From the NCBI RefSeq assembly GCF_000018865.1, contig NC_010175.1:248001-312000 (forward strand): 64,000 nt of DNA. The letters run 5' to 3'. A program made the translations under genes and the position numbers. The notes under the pieces were generated by a model. That model was not told the DNA's origin and searched no databases. It was given only the letters and a program-made list of their open reading frames with translations. This stretch comes from Chloroflexus aurantiacus J-10-fl (lineage in GTDB: Bacteria; Chloroflexota; Chloroflexia; Chloroflexales; Chloroflexaceae). Shown piece after piece: positions 16,712 to 25,275 of the stretch; positions within the stretch are counted from its first letter, which is position 1, and each line of letters opens with the position of its first letter.

Positions 16712-18084
16712 CAGCACTTGTTACTGGCCGCAATCTGGCTCGATTGCGGCGTAAGCCGATCCCACCACCTCTCCGGCTGGTCGGTGGGTTAGCCTTGTTA
16801 ATCGTTATTGGCACGCTGCTACTGCTGCTTCCAATTAGCAGTACCCGGCCACTCACATTTATGGAAGCCCTGTTTACGGCGGCTTCAGCGTTAAGCGTGA
16901 CCGGTTTATCGGTCATTACGCCGGTACAAGACCTCTCGCTGGTAGGGCAAATCTTGCTGATGTTGCTTATCCAGATTGGCGGTGTCGGGTTCATGGTGGT
17001 AGCCGTGATCATCTTCCGCCTGCTCGGTCGGCGAATCAGCTTTACCGACCGGATTGCCCTAAGCGACTCGCTGGGTCTGCTCTCGCCGGCAGCAATCGTC
17101 ACGCTCACGCGGCGCGTGCTGATCACCGTAGTAACTATCGAAGCCATTGGCGCCATGCTGCTCTACATCCACTGGCGTACCGATCCCCGCCTCAGTGAAG
17201 GTCAGGCATTCTTCTATGCCCTGTTCCACGCTGTTTCTGCATTTTGTAACGCTGGATTTGACCTCTTCACCGGCACGCCCGGTTTTGAAAACGGTATTCC
17301 ACGTGATAGTATTACTCTGTTTATTATGGGAATGCTGATCCTGACCGGCGGTCTGGGGATTCCAGTGATTGCAGACCTGATTTCGTATGCCAACGAACGC
17401 AAGCTCTCGCTGCACACGCGCATCACCCTGCTCGTGGTGAGCTTCCTGGTCGGGATAGGCACGTTCGGTCTCTGGCTCAGTGAGGGCTTCGACGCCGACG
17501 GCACCCTCCACGGCCAACCGCTCGACCGCCAGCTTATTGTGACCACCTTTCAATCGATCTCAGCCCGTACTGCCGGCTTTTCCGGCATGGATAGCTTTGA
17601 ATCGTTGACGCCTGCCAGTCAGTTGTTGCTCATTGCACTCATGTTCATTGGTTGTGCGCCGGCATCAATGGGAGGCGGCATCACGACCGGCACCTTTGCC
17701 GTACTGTCAATCTCGCTGTGGAGCTACGCCCGTGGCTTGCCAACCGCGCAGTTTGCCGGGCGCAGCCTGGCTACCGGCATGGTACGCCGGGCCGCCGCCG
17801 TGCTCACCATCTCTCTCTTTGTTGTTCTCCTTGCATCCTGGCTCATTGTCGCCACCCATGATGCAACTCTTGACCAGGTTGTGTTTGAGGTGGTGTCGGC
17901 ATTTGCCACCTGTGGCCTCACCCTCGGTTTTACCAGTGAGCTAAACACGTTTGGTCAGCTTATCATCATTGCGGTGATGTTTTGGGGACGCCTGGGGGCA
18001 CTTACCATCATTACCGCCATAGCCCGCCAGAGCGCGACTCCACAACAGATCACCTATCCCGAAGAGCAAATCCTGATCGGATAA
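16708..18084 (+). CDS. ktrB: K+ transporter pore subunit KtrB/TrkH-like
   Basis: Integral membrane K+ uptake protein of 458 residues with four pore-loop repeats. Selectivity glycines are visible in SALSVTGLSVITP, SAFCNAGFDLF, SARTAGFSGMD and SAFATCGLTLGF. The mid-protein segment GGGITTGTFAV belongs to the gating loop region. It is translationally coupled to ktrA by a 4-base overlap and followed after 3 bp by hemW, so all three are probably one transcript. Na+ coupling is possible but not readable here. Confidence 0.94.
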   Translation: MTALVTGRNLARLRRKPIPPPLRLVGGLALLIVIGTLLLLLPISSTRPLTFMEALFTAASALSVTGLSVITPVQDLSLVGQILLMLLIQIGGVGFMVVAVIIFRLLGRRISFTDRIALSDSLGLLSPAAIVTLTRRVLITVVTIEAIGAMLLYIHWRTDPRLSEGQAFFYALFHAVSAFCNAGFDLFTGTPGFENGIPRDSITLFIMGMLILTGGLGIPVIADLISYANERKLSLHTRITLLVVSFLVGIGTFGLWLSEGFDADGTLHGQPLDRQLIVTTFQSISARTAGFSGMDSFESLTPASQLLLIALMFIGCAPASMGGGITTGTFAVLSISLWSYARGLPTAQFAGRSLATGMVRRAAAVLTISLFVVLLASWLIVATHDATLDQVVFEVVSAFATCGLTLGFTSELNTFGQLIIIAVMFWGRLGALTIITAIARQSATPQQITYPEEQILIG

Positions 18085-18087
18085 CCT

Positions 18088-19269
18088 ATGCGTCACCTGT
18101 ACCTGCACATTCCCTTCTGTCACCGGCGCTGCTCCTATTGCGATTTTAACACCTACGCCAACATGGAGCACCGGATTGAAGCGTATGTTGATGCGCTGTG
18201 CCAGGAGCTGGCAATGTTGCGCGATCAGCTACCGCCATTGCCGGCATCGCCCGAAGCGGCGGCCTTACGCCCCAGCATCTTCTTCGGCGGGGGCACACCC
18301 AGCATGCTCTCGCCGGCGCAGATCGAACGCATTCTGCAAGCCGCAGCGGAGATCGTGCCACTGACAGGAGCGGAAATCTCGCTCGAAGCCAATCCTGGCA
18401 CCGTCCTGGGTCGCGATTACCTGCGCGATCTGCGTAGTCTGGGGATCAATCGCCTCAGTATGGGGGTACAGAGTCTGCATGACCCGACGCTACGGATGCT
18501 GGGCCGCATTCACACAGCAGCCGAGGCTTATGCCAGTTTCAATGACGCCCGTGCGGTTGGGTTTGAATCGATCAACCTGGATTTTATCTTCGGCTTGCCG
18601 GGGCAGGATATTGAGCAATGGCGGGCAACCCTCACCGAGATTATCCGATGGGAAGTAGACCATATTGCCCTCTACTCGCTCATCCTGGAAGAGAACACAC
18701 CGCTTTACGCGCAGGTCACCGCCGGACGCTTGCAGATTCCCGATGACGACCTGACCGGTGCAATGTACGAACTGGCGATGGAGATGCTTGGCGCTGCCGG
18801 CTATCGCCACTACGAAATCTCAAACTGGGTGCGCCCATCTGTATCCGACCGCCCCGATGCACCACCGGCCCTGGCCTGTCAGCACAACCTGGCCTACTGG
18901 CTCAACAGCGACTATCTTGCCGCCGGTGCCGGCGCCCATGGCCACGTCTTTCCGCAACGTTACGCGAATCTACGCCCTATCGACAGCTACATCACGGCTG
19001 TGCAATCTGGTCGGCGACCAATCGCCGAAACCACCCTGCTCACATCCGCCGATCTGGCAGCAGAGACCATGTTCATGGGGCTGCGTCTCGACATCGGGGT
19101 CGGATTTGCCCACTTCGCCGCCCGTGTCGGACAATCACTGCTGGATTACTACGGCCCAACGCTCGAACAGCTCAGTCAGCAGGGATTGATCGAATGCAGC
19201 GCACAGCGGGTCTATCTCACCCCGCGTGGACGGATGCTCGGCAACCAGGTCTTTGCACATTTTGTGTAA
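18088..19269 (+). CDS. hemW: Radical SAM protein HemW
   Basis: Cytoplasmic radical SAM enzyme of 393 residues, the haem chaperone HemW (formerly HemN-like). The cluster motif is HIPFCHRRCSYCDFNTY (CxxxCxxC) at residues 6-22; FFGGGTPSML and LEANPGT follow, then the HemN C-terminal domain (LGLRLDIGVGFAHF-like). The HIPFCxxxCxYCDF form separates HemW from true coproporphyrinogen dehydrogenase HemN, which has a further upstream Cys. HemW inserts haem into respiratory proteins. It trails the ktr genes by 3 bp without a functional link that I know. Confidence 0.93.
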   Translation: MRHLYLHIPFCHRRCSYCDFNTYANMEHRIEAYVDALCQELAMLRDQLPPLPASPEAAALRPSIFFGGGTPSMLSPAQIERILQAAAEIVPLTGAEISLEANPGTVLGRDYLRDLRSLGINRLSMGVQSLHDPTLRMLGRIHTAAEAYASFNDARAVGFESINLDFIFGLPGQDIEQWRATLTEIIRWEVDHIALYSLILEENTPLYAQVTAGRLQIPDDDLTGAMYELAMEMLGAAGYRHYEISNWVRPSVSDRPDAPPALACQHNLAYWLNSDYLAAGAGAHGHVFPQRYANLRPIDSYITAVQSGRRPIAETTLLTSADLAAETMFMGLRLDIGVGFAHFAARVGQSLLDYYGPTLEQLSQQGLIECSAQRVYLTPRGRMLGNQVFAHFV

Positions 19270-19352
19270 AAAAGACATCATTTGTACCGCAATCGATCAT
19301 ATCATGCCCCCTGGATTGCGAGAGTATGTCAAGCGGGGTCCACACTCTCTGC

Positions 19353-19358
19353 TATAAT
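19353..19358 (+). promoter_or_regulatory. Perfect TATAAT close to the dusB start
   Basis: TATAAT ends 6 bases before the ATG at 19365, so initiation would fall on or next to the start codon and give a leaderless mRNA. The -35 region is weak (TGTCAA at 19 bp). Confidence 0.5.
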
Positions 19359-19364
19359 GATGGT

Positions 19365-20417
19365 ATGAACAACAACATAACGCTCGAAGAAATTGCGCGC
19401 CTGCCCACGTCATATCAGGTCGCGCACATCCGAATCGAACCAAATATCATCCTCGCCCCGATGGCCGGGGTCACCGATAGCATCTTTCGCCGCATGATCT
19501 TGCGGCTGGGTGGCTGTGGCCTGGTGAGTACCGAGATGACCAATGCGGCCAGTGTTAGCCCCAAAGCCCTGCGCCGACATCGGTTGCTCGACTATTTGCC
19601 TGAAGAGCGGCCTTTGACGATGCAAATCTCCGGCAACGATCCTGATCTGGTGGCAAATGCGGCGCGGGTCGTCGAACAATTGGGGGCCGACATTATCGAC
19701 ATCAACTGTGGCTGCCCATCACCCAAAGTGACCGGTGGTGGCCACGGATCAGCGCTGCTGCGCGATCTACCGAAGATGGAACGGCTCTTGCGCGCCGTGC
19801 GCGAGGCGGTCCAGATTCCGGTCACCCTCAAGTTTCGTGCCGGCTGGGACGAACAGAGCCTCAACTTTATTGAAGCCGGGAAGCGGGCTGAAGCAGCCGG
19901 CGTATCTGCACTGGCCCTGCATCCACGGACGCGCGAACAGGGGTACAAAGGTCAGGCCGACTGGTCGCGGGTAGCTGCACTCAAACAGGCCGTCTCCATC
20001 CCGGTGATCGGAAGTGGCGACGTGACCAGCGCTCACGACGCGCTTATCCGTCTGCGCGACAGCGGTGCCGACGGTGTCATGATCGGACGGGGAGCAATGG
20101 CCAACCCCTGGATATTTCGCCAGATCGCCGATCTGAGGCGGGGAGTGACGCCATACGTACCGACGCCGGCAGACAAACGCAACCTCTTGATCGAATACAT
20201 GACCATTTGCGCCGAGGAACTGCCAGAGCGGCTGGCGCTTAACAAGATCAAACAGTTGATCGGTCAGTTTCATGTTGGCCTGCCCGGCAGCAACCACCTG
20301 CGGGTAGCCGTTCACACATCAACCAGCCTGGCCGAGGCACGTGACGCCATCGAACGATTTTTTGCCCCATTCCTCGAATCAGACCGAGTCGTGCAGGAAA
20401 TGGTAGCGGCGGATTAG
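19365..20417 (+). CDS. dusB: tRNA-dihydrouridine synthase
   Basis: FMN-dependent enzyme that reduces uridine in the tRNA D-loop, 350 residues. The TIM-barrel opening is IILAPMAGVTDSIFRRM, followed by DINCGCPSPKVTGGGHGSALL with the catalytic Cys, LKFRAGWDE, and the FMN phosphate site VIGSGDVTS...DGVMIGRGAMANPWIF. The frame runs back into hemW (to 19194), but a perfect TATAAT just upstream makes MNNNITLEEIA at 19365 the sensible start. The C-terminal helical domain is of bacterial DusB type. Probably monocistronic. Confidence 0.92.
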   Translation: MNNNITLEEIARLPTSYQVAHIRIEPNIILAPMAGVTDSIFRRMILRLGGCGLVSTEMTNAASVSPKALRRHRLLDYLPEERPLTMQISGNDPDLVANAARVVEQLGADIIDINCGCPSPKVTGGGHGSALLRDLPKMERLLRAVREAVQIPVTLKFRAGWDEQSLNFIEAGKRAEAAGVSALALHPRTREQGYKGQADWSRVAALKQAVSIPVIGSGDVTSAHDALIRLRDSGADGVMIGRGAMANPWIFRQIADLRRGVTPYVPTPADKRNLLIEYMTICAEELPERLALNKIKQLIGQFHVGLPGSNHLRVAVHTSTSLAEARDAIERFFAPFLESDRVVQEMVAAD

Positions 20418-21001
20418 CCGTTTGCCGGATAAGCGGTAGCCGGTGACACGGAAACCTGTTCACCGACTACCTGACCTGAACGACAGTTGAGCAGAGCCTG
20501 CCGACCAACACCCCAATCATTCTCTAGGGTAGATCAACCTGCTTATCAGCAGCCTGATCGTCCTCTCGTGATCTTCAGGCAGCCGGACAACCCATCCACC
20601 TTACACTGCCAGCGATTACACCCGGTGGTGGCGCATCTGGCATGCTAATTATCACCATCACCAAACAAGTGAACTATAGCCTTCACCAACAACACTATAA
20701 GATCACCTTCAACAGGCACATCTAAAAACATTCTCTGCAACCTTAGTGTTGGTAATACACTCGTTACGAGCTATTACTAGAATGCCAACCATAGAAAAAG
20801 AGTAATTCACTTAGCAATCGTCGTATAGATACTATTCACCATGCAACTTTTGCAGCGTATTATTTGACATGACCAACATATAAACCTGACAGGCTATGGT
20901 ATCGGCAACACCTTCCCGTCTTTTACTTAGGGTATCCACTTAGAGAGGAGTGACTCACTTACTAAAGGCTTAACCTAATTATCAACAAAGGGAGAACCTA
21001 T
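20418..21001. other. Intergenic region upstream of the Ig-repeat secreted protein
   Basis: No gene seen. An 11-bp imperfect hairpin (GTAGCCGGTGA / TCACCGACTAC, about 20432-20466) follows dusB and may end its transcript, although it lacks a T run. The right half is A+T-rich compared with the surroundings and is likely the promoter region of the secreted protein gene; a TTGACA occurs at 20864-20869 without a matching -10 at normal spacing. Confidence 0.4.
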
Positions 21002-23686
21002 ATGAAACGATTCCTGATCCGTTTCTGGGTTTTCTTGCTGATTGTCACGCTACTGCGTGTTGACCAGCCTATGCACGTAGTTCAGGCAGCAGGGTTTGTT
21101 GTTAATAGTCTGGCCGACGATACCGTAGATAATGACCTTTGTACTCTTCGCGAAGCGATTCTAACCTCTAACAATATCCCTCCAAACGATGATTGCGGCC
21201 CCGGCAGTGCTGATGATGATGTTATCACGTTTAGCGTAAGTGGAACAATAGTTCTAAATACGCCGATGGTAAATATTACCAGTGGACAAGGGGCATTGAC
21301 CATTGATGGCGGCAGAAATATCGTCATCAGTGGAAACAATCTTGCTATATTTACCGTCGCTGTCGGTGCGGATCTCACCCTAAGCAACCTGACAGTTACT
21401 GATGGCAATGCGACGCTTGGTGGAGCGATCAATAACCTGGGAGGTACAGTAAATATTATCAATAGTACCTTCTCCAACAATGATGCATCAAATCTGGGTG
21501 GAGCAATTTACAATACAGGTGGTATCGTCACAATCACCAGTAGCACTTTTACCAATAACAGTTCAGCTACTCTCGGTGGAGTTATTTATAATACAGGTGG
21601 CACGGTAACTATCACTAATAGCACCTTCTCTAATAATAACGCAGCTTTACTTGGCGGAACCATTTACAACGTTAGCGGAACTATCAATCTTTACAATACT
21701 ATCGTTGCAAATAGTGGTAGCAGCGGTGATTGCGTGAACCTGGGCACAATTGGGGCTGCCTATAATAACCTGATTGAAGATAGCACCAATGCCTGTGGCT
21801 TGATAAATGGTGTGAATGGTAACATTATCGGGTCTGATCCTGATTTAGGCCCCCTGACAGGTGCTCCCGCCTACTTTCCTCTAAATACCGGTAGTCCGGC
21901 GATTGACAATGGGAGCAATGCTTACTGTGCAGCAACCGATCAGCGCGGCGTTTTACGGCCACAGGATGGCGATGGAAACAGCAGTGTGGTTTGCGACATC
22001 GGTGCATATGAAGTAGATATTGCCACCCGGACGGTGGTGAACATCACCCGCGCCGGAGCTGATCCCACCAACGCCGCTACGGCGACCTTTACCGTCACCT
22101 TCAGCGAGCCGGTCACCGGCCTGGACAGCGCCGACTTCAGCCTCACCACCACCGGCAGCATTAGTGGCGCGAGTGTCGGCAGCGTGAGCGGCAGTGGCGC
22201 GTCCTACACCGTTACCGTCACTACCGGTAGTGGCGATGGTACTCTGCGGCTGGACATTCCAACCGCTGCCACCATCACCGACCTGGCCGGCAATACCGTC
22301 GGCGGGCTGCCGTTCACCGGCGGCGAGAGCTATACCATCGACAAGACCACCCCGACGGTGGTGAACATCACCCGCGCCGGAGCCGATCCCACCAACGCCA
22401 CTACGGCGACCTTTACCGTCACCTTCAGCGAGCCGGTCACCGGCCTGGACAGCGCCGACTTCAGCCTCACCACCACCGGCAGCATCAGCGGCGCGAGTGT
22501 CGGCAGCGTGAGCGGCAGTGGCGCGTCCTACACCGTTACCGTGGCCACCGGCAGTGGTGATGGCAGTCTGCGACTGGACCTCAACCCATCCGGCACCGGG
22601 ATTACCGACAGCGCCGGGAATGCGATTAGCGGTGGCTTCACCGGCGGCGAGAGCTATACCATCGACAAGACCACCCCGACGGTGGTGAACATCACCCGCG
22701 CCGGAGCCGATCCCACCAACGCCACTACGGCGACCTTTACCGTCACCTTCAGCGAGCCGGTCACCGGCCTGGACAGCGCCGACTTCAGCCTCACCACCAC
22801 CGGCAGCATCAGCGGCGCGAGTGTCGGCAGCGTGAGCGGCAGTGGCGCGTCCTACACCGTTACCGTCACTACTGGCAGTGGTGATGGCAGTCTGCGACTG
22901 GACCTCAACCCATCCGGCACCGGGATTACCGACAGCGCCGGGAATGCGATCAGCGGTGGCTTCACCGGCGGTGAGAGCTACACCATCGACAAGACCACCC
23001 CGACGGTGGTGAGCATCACCCGCGCCGAAGCTGACCCCACCAACGCCGCCACGGCGACCTTTACCGTCACCTTCAGCGAGCCGGTCACCGGTCTGGACAG
23101 CACCGACTTCAGCCTCACCACCACCGGCAGCATCAGCGGCGCGAGTGTCAGTAGCGTGAGTGGTAGTGGCGCGGCCTACACCGTTACTGTCACGACCGGC
23201 AGCGGCGATGGCAGCCTGCGGCTGGACATTCCAACCGCTGCCACCATCACCGACCTGGCCGGCAATGCCGTCGGCGGGCTGCCGTTCACCGGCGGTGAGA
23301 GCTATACTGTGGATCGGAGCCTGCTGACCGTCACCATTAACCAGGCTCCTGCACAGACAGACCCGGCCATTAGCAGCCCGATCCGCTTCATCGTGATCTT
23401 CAATAAGCCGATTAACCCGACCACCTTCACCGCCAGCGATATTACGCTCGGTGGTAGTGCACCCGGCACACTGACTGTCACCATCACCGAGATTGCGCCA
23501 AACAACGGCACTACCTTCGAGGTAGTAGTCAGTGGGATGAGCGGCAACGGTACGGTCATCGCCAGTATTCCGGTGAATGTCGTGCAAGACCTGGCAGGGA
23601 ACGGTAATACGGCCAGCACCAGTACTGACAACGAGGTGACCTACCAGCCTGAAATTCGTATCTATTTGCCGGTGATTATGCGGTAG
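21002..23686 (+). CDS. Secreted beta-helix/Ig-repeat protein
   Basis: An 894-residue exported protein. Order: signal peptide (MKRFLIRFWVFLLIVTLLRV), a CSLREAI-type domain (VNSLADDTVDNDLCTLREAIL), a right-handed beta-helix with N-rich rungs (NSTFSNN repeats), four bacterial Ig-like repeats of 108 residues each (PTVVNITRAGADPTNA...ESYTIDK), a fifth divergent Ig-like domain, and the tail EIRIYLPVIMR. The repeats contain the GLDSADFSLTT motif seen in adhesin-like Ig domains. AGGGAGAA precedes the ATG. The protein has no membrane anchor; its tail resembles that of the protein at 7295-11236, so both may use one export or sorting route. Adhesion or cell-surface function is inference. Confidence 0.88.
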   Translation: MKRFLIRFWVFLLIVTLLRVDQPMHVVQAAGFVVNSLADDTVDNDLCTLREAILTSNNIPPNDDCGPGSADDDVITFSVSGTIVLNTPMVNITSGQGALTIDGGRNIVISGNNLAIFTVAVGADLTLSNLTVTDGNATLGGAINNLGGTVNIINSTFSNNDASNLGGAIYNTGGIVTITSSTFTNNSSATLGGVIYNTGGTVTITNSTFSNNNAALLGGTIYNVSGTINLYNTIVANSGSSGDCVNLGTIGAAYNNLIEDSTNACGLINGVNGNIIGSDPDLGPLTGAPAYFPLNTGSPAIDNGSNAYCAATDQRGVLRPQDGDGNSSVVCDIGAYEVDIATRTVVNITRAGADPTNAATATFTVTFSEPVTGLDSADFSLTTTGSISGASVGSVSGSGASYTVTVTTGSGDGTLRLDIPTAATITDLAGNTVGGLPFTGGESYTIDKTTPTVVNITRAGADPTNATTATFTVTFSEPVTGLDSADFSLTTTGSISGASVGSVSGSGASYTVTVATGSGDGSLRLDLNPSGTGITDSAGNAISGGFTGGESYTIDKTTPTVVNITRAGADPTNATTATFTVTFSEPVTGLDSADFSLTTTGSISGASVGSVSGSGASYTVTVTTGSGDGSLRLDLNPSGTGITDSAGNAISGGFTGGESYTIDKTTPTVVSITRAEADPTNAATATFTVTFSEPVTGLDSTDFSLTTTGSISGASVSSVSGSGAAYTVTVTTGSGDGSLRLDIPTAATITDLAGNAVGGLPFTGGESYTVDRSLLTVTINQAPAQTDPAISSPIRFIVIFNKPINPTTFTASDITLGGSAPGTLTVTITEIAPNNGTTFEVVVSGMSGNGTVIASIPVNVVQDLAGNGNTASTSTDNEVTYQPEIRIYLPVIMR
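22031..23326 (+). repeat. Four 324-bp coding repeats
   Basis: ACGGTGGTGAACATCACC-type unit starts occur at 22031, 22355, 22679 and 23003, an exact 324-bp period (108 codons). Units 2 and 3 are almost identical in DNA; units 1 and 4 share an alternative 3' section (GGLPFTGG). This indicates recent duplication or gene conversion. Confidence 0.9.
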
Positions 23687-23710
23687 GATCGTGGCTTCAT
23701 CGCTCCCTGG

Positions 23711-23748
23711 CCCCTCCCTTCTCCAGGCTTCCGGGAGAGGCGAGGGGT
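23711..23748. terminator. Possible terminator/repeat after the Ig-repeat gene
   Basis: An imperfect inverted repeat (CCCCTCCCTTCTCC / GGGAGAGGCGAGGGG) lies 25 bp past the stop. No T run follows, and CCCCTC-type palindromes are common in spacers of this window, so it may be only a dispersed repeat. Confidence 0.35.
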
Positions 23749-23967
23749 CAGGCTATTGCGCAGCATCATCATAAATCAACAACCCGCCTTTGGTCACACA
23801 TTTGCCACCTGCAAGCTGCAAGTTTCATAGCCACTGCTCACCGGCGCGATCCTGCGGCCTGCACTCTCAGAACAATCACACTGCCCTGATGTGAGAGACC
23901 TGAAGACCTGCCAGTTGTGATACTATGAAATACAGTGAAAGAGCGAAGAAAGCAGACAGGCAGTAGT

Positions 23968-24450
23968 ATGCATGACGGGTATCTGTTTACACTGGGGATT
24001 TGTGGCAGCGCTGAAGAGGATGATCCGGGGCCGGTAATGTTAAACAGTTTGCTGGCCGCGCTACCGCCGGTCAAACGAGCTGCGTTTTTAGGGACAATCC
24101 CATCAGATCAACCCGATCAGCTTATTGCTGAGATAATCACCGACATGCGTGACGCCGAGTTGATCGTGATCGTCACTCCGGCTACCACACCACAGCTCCC
24201 GAACCGCCTCAACAACCTCTTGCGTGCAGCTTACGCTGCCGGGGTTGGCGGTCGCTTTGCCACACTCATCGCCGTCGGCCCATATGCCGCTGCTGTGTTG
24301 CCCGCATTGCAGGCTGCGGCAGCCACGTGCGGTCTGCGGATAGCCAGCACCTGCGCTGCCAACACTGACGATGAACCACCCCTGGCCGATGTACAGGCGG
24401 CTTACGCTACTGCACGCGCTGCTCTCGCCCCGCACGCATTGCCACACTGA
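23968..24450 (+). CDS. Flavodoxin-like FMN reductase-type protein
   Basis: A soluble protein of about 160 residues that looks like the NADPH-dependent FMN reductase/flavodoxin-like fold: a beta strand then glycine loop (FTLGICGSAEEDD), a second strand near AELIVIVTPATTP at the position of the isoalloxazine-contacting loop, and RFATLIAVGPYA. The family is tentative because the phosphate loop is not canonical (GSxR is absent). I start at the ATG at 23968; a GTG at 23935 would add 11 residues. It ends 9 bp before the acyltransferase gene and is likely co-transcribed with it. Confidence 0.55.
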   Translation: MHDGYLFTLGICGSAEEDDPGPVMLNSLLAALPPVKRAAFLGTIPSDQPDQLIAEIITDMRDAELIVIVTPATTPQLPNRLNNLLRAAYAAGVGGRFATLIAVGPYAAAVLPALQAAAATCGLRIASTCAANTDDEPPLADVQAAYATARAALAPHALPH

Positions 24451-24459
24451 AAAGAGCAC

Positions 24460-25275
24460 ATGCAGGCTATGACGACCCCACGCATTCCGGCAAACAAAAT
24501 CTGGATCGCCGATGAAGCCATCTACTACCTGCTCGCACGTCCGGCGCTCAAACGGAGCTTCGATCACGTCTGGTTTGCTCAATACGGCCCGCGTCCCGAC
24601 CCACGTCACGGCCCGTACATCTTCTACCTTAACCATTCAGCGTGGTGGGATGGGTACATGATGATGCTGATCCATCGCGCCATCATGCACCGTGCGTTTG
24701 ATAGTTATGTCATGATGGAAGAGCGTCAACTACGTGCTTACCGCTTCTTCACCTGGTGCGGTGCATTTTCTATTGAACGACGCGATCCTGATGATGCGCA
24801 ACGCTCGCAGCTCTACGCTGCGAATCTGTTACGCGAACGGCGAGATCGAGCACTCTACATCTTTCCGCAGGGACGGATCGAGGCAAACGACTATCGGCCA
24901 CTGACCGTTTATCCCGGTATTGCCCGCATCGCTGCACTGGTCGGCGATGTAACCCTCTGCCCGATTGCTTTACGCTACGAATTTCTGGGCCAGCAATGGC
25001 CACACGCTTTCGTCCAGATTGGCCCTGCCCATCCACCGGCCAGTCGCGATGATATTGAAGCAATCCGGCGCGATGTGGCAATGCGCCTGACGGATGCGGT
25101 TGACCGATTACGTACTGATGTGATCGAGCAGCGGCTCGGTCGCTTTCAGCCGCTGCTCAGTGGACGCTGGGGCATTGACCGCACCTGGGACGCAGTCAGG
25201 GGTTGGTTTCGGCGACGCGGCGGAGACGACGGGCCAGCCGCGGTAGCAGCCAATCGCCTGCGAGCACGATCATAA
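24460..25275 (+). CDS. PlsC-type acyltransferase
   Basis: About 271 residues with the lysophospholipid acyltransferase fold. The catalytic HX4D is NHSAWWDG near residue 52, and the substrate motif is ALYIFPQGRIE (FPEG-like). These enzymes move an acyl group from acyl-CoA or acyl-ACP to a hydroxyl at the membrane face. The gene ends with an 80-bp convergent overlap of the CruF gene. In green bacteria the carotenoid-glucoside acyltransferase CruD belongs to the same superfamily, so this could acylate hydroxy-gamma-carotene glucoside; that is a context-based guess. An ATG at 24469 is an alternative start. Confidence 0.8.
   Translation: MQAMTTPRIPANKIWIADEAIYYLLARPALKRSFDHVWFAQYGPRPDPRHGPYIFYLNHSAWWDGYMMMLIHRAIMHRAFDSYVMMEERQLRAYRFFTWCGAFSIERRDPDDAQRSQLYAANLLRERRDRALYIFPQGRIEANDYRPLTVYPGIARIAALVGDVTLCPIALRYEFLGQQWPHAFVQIGPAHPPASRDDIEAIRRDVAMRLTDAVDRLRTDVIEQRLGRFQPLLSGRWGIDRTWDAVRGWFRRRGGDDGPAAVAANRLRARS

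Noticed and set aside
20864-20869. TTGACA as promoter of the Ig-repeat gene
   Set aside because: No -10-like hexamer at 16-18 bp.
21953-23587. Minus-strand frame of 544 codons under the Ig-repeat gene
   Set aside because: Shadow of the repeats; no start signal, and the plus-strand gene has signal peptide, SD and domain structure.
23711-23748. Strong intrinsic terminator
   Set aside because: Stem is imperfect and no T run follows; kept only as a low-confidence site.
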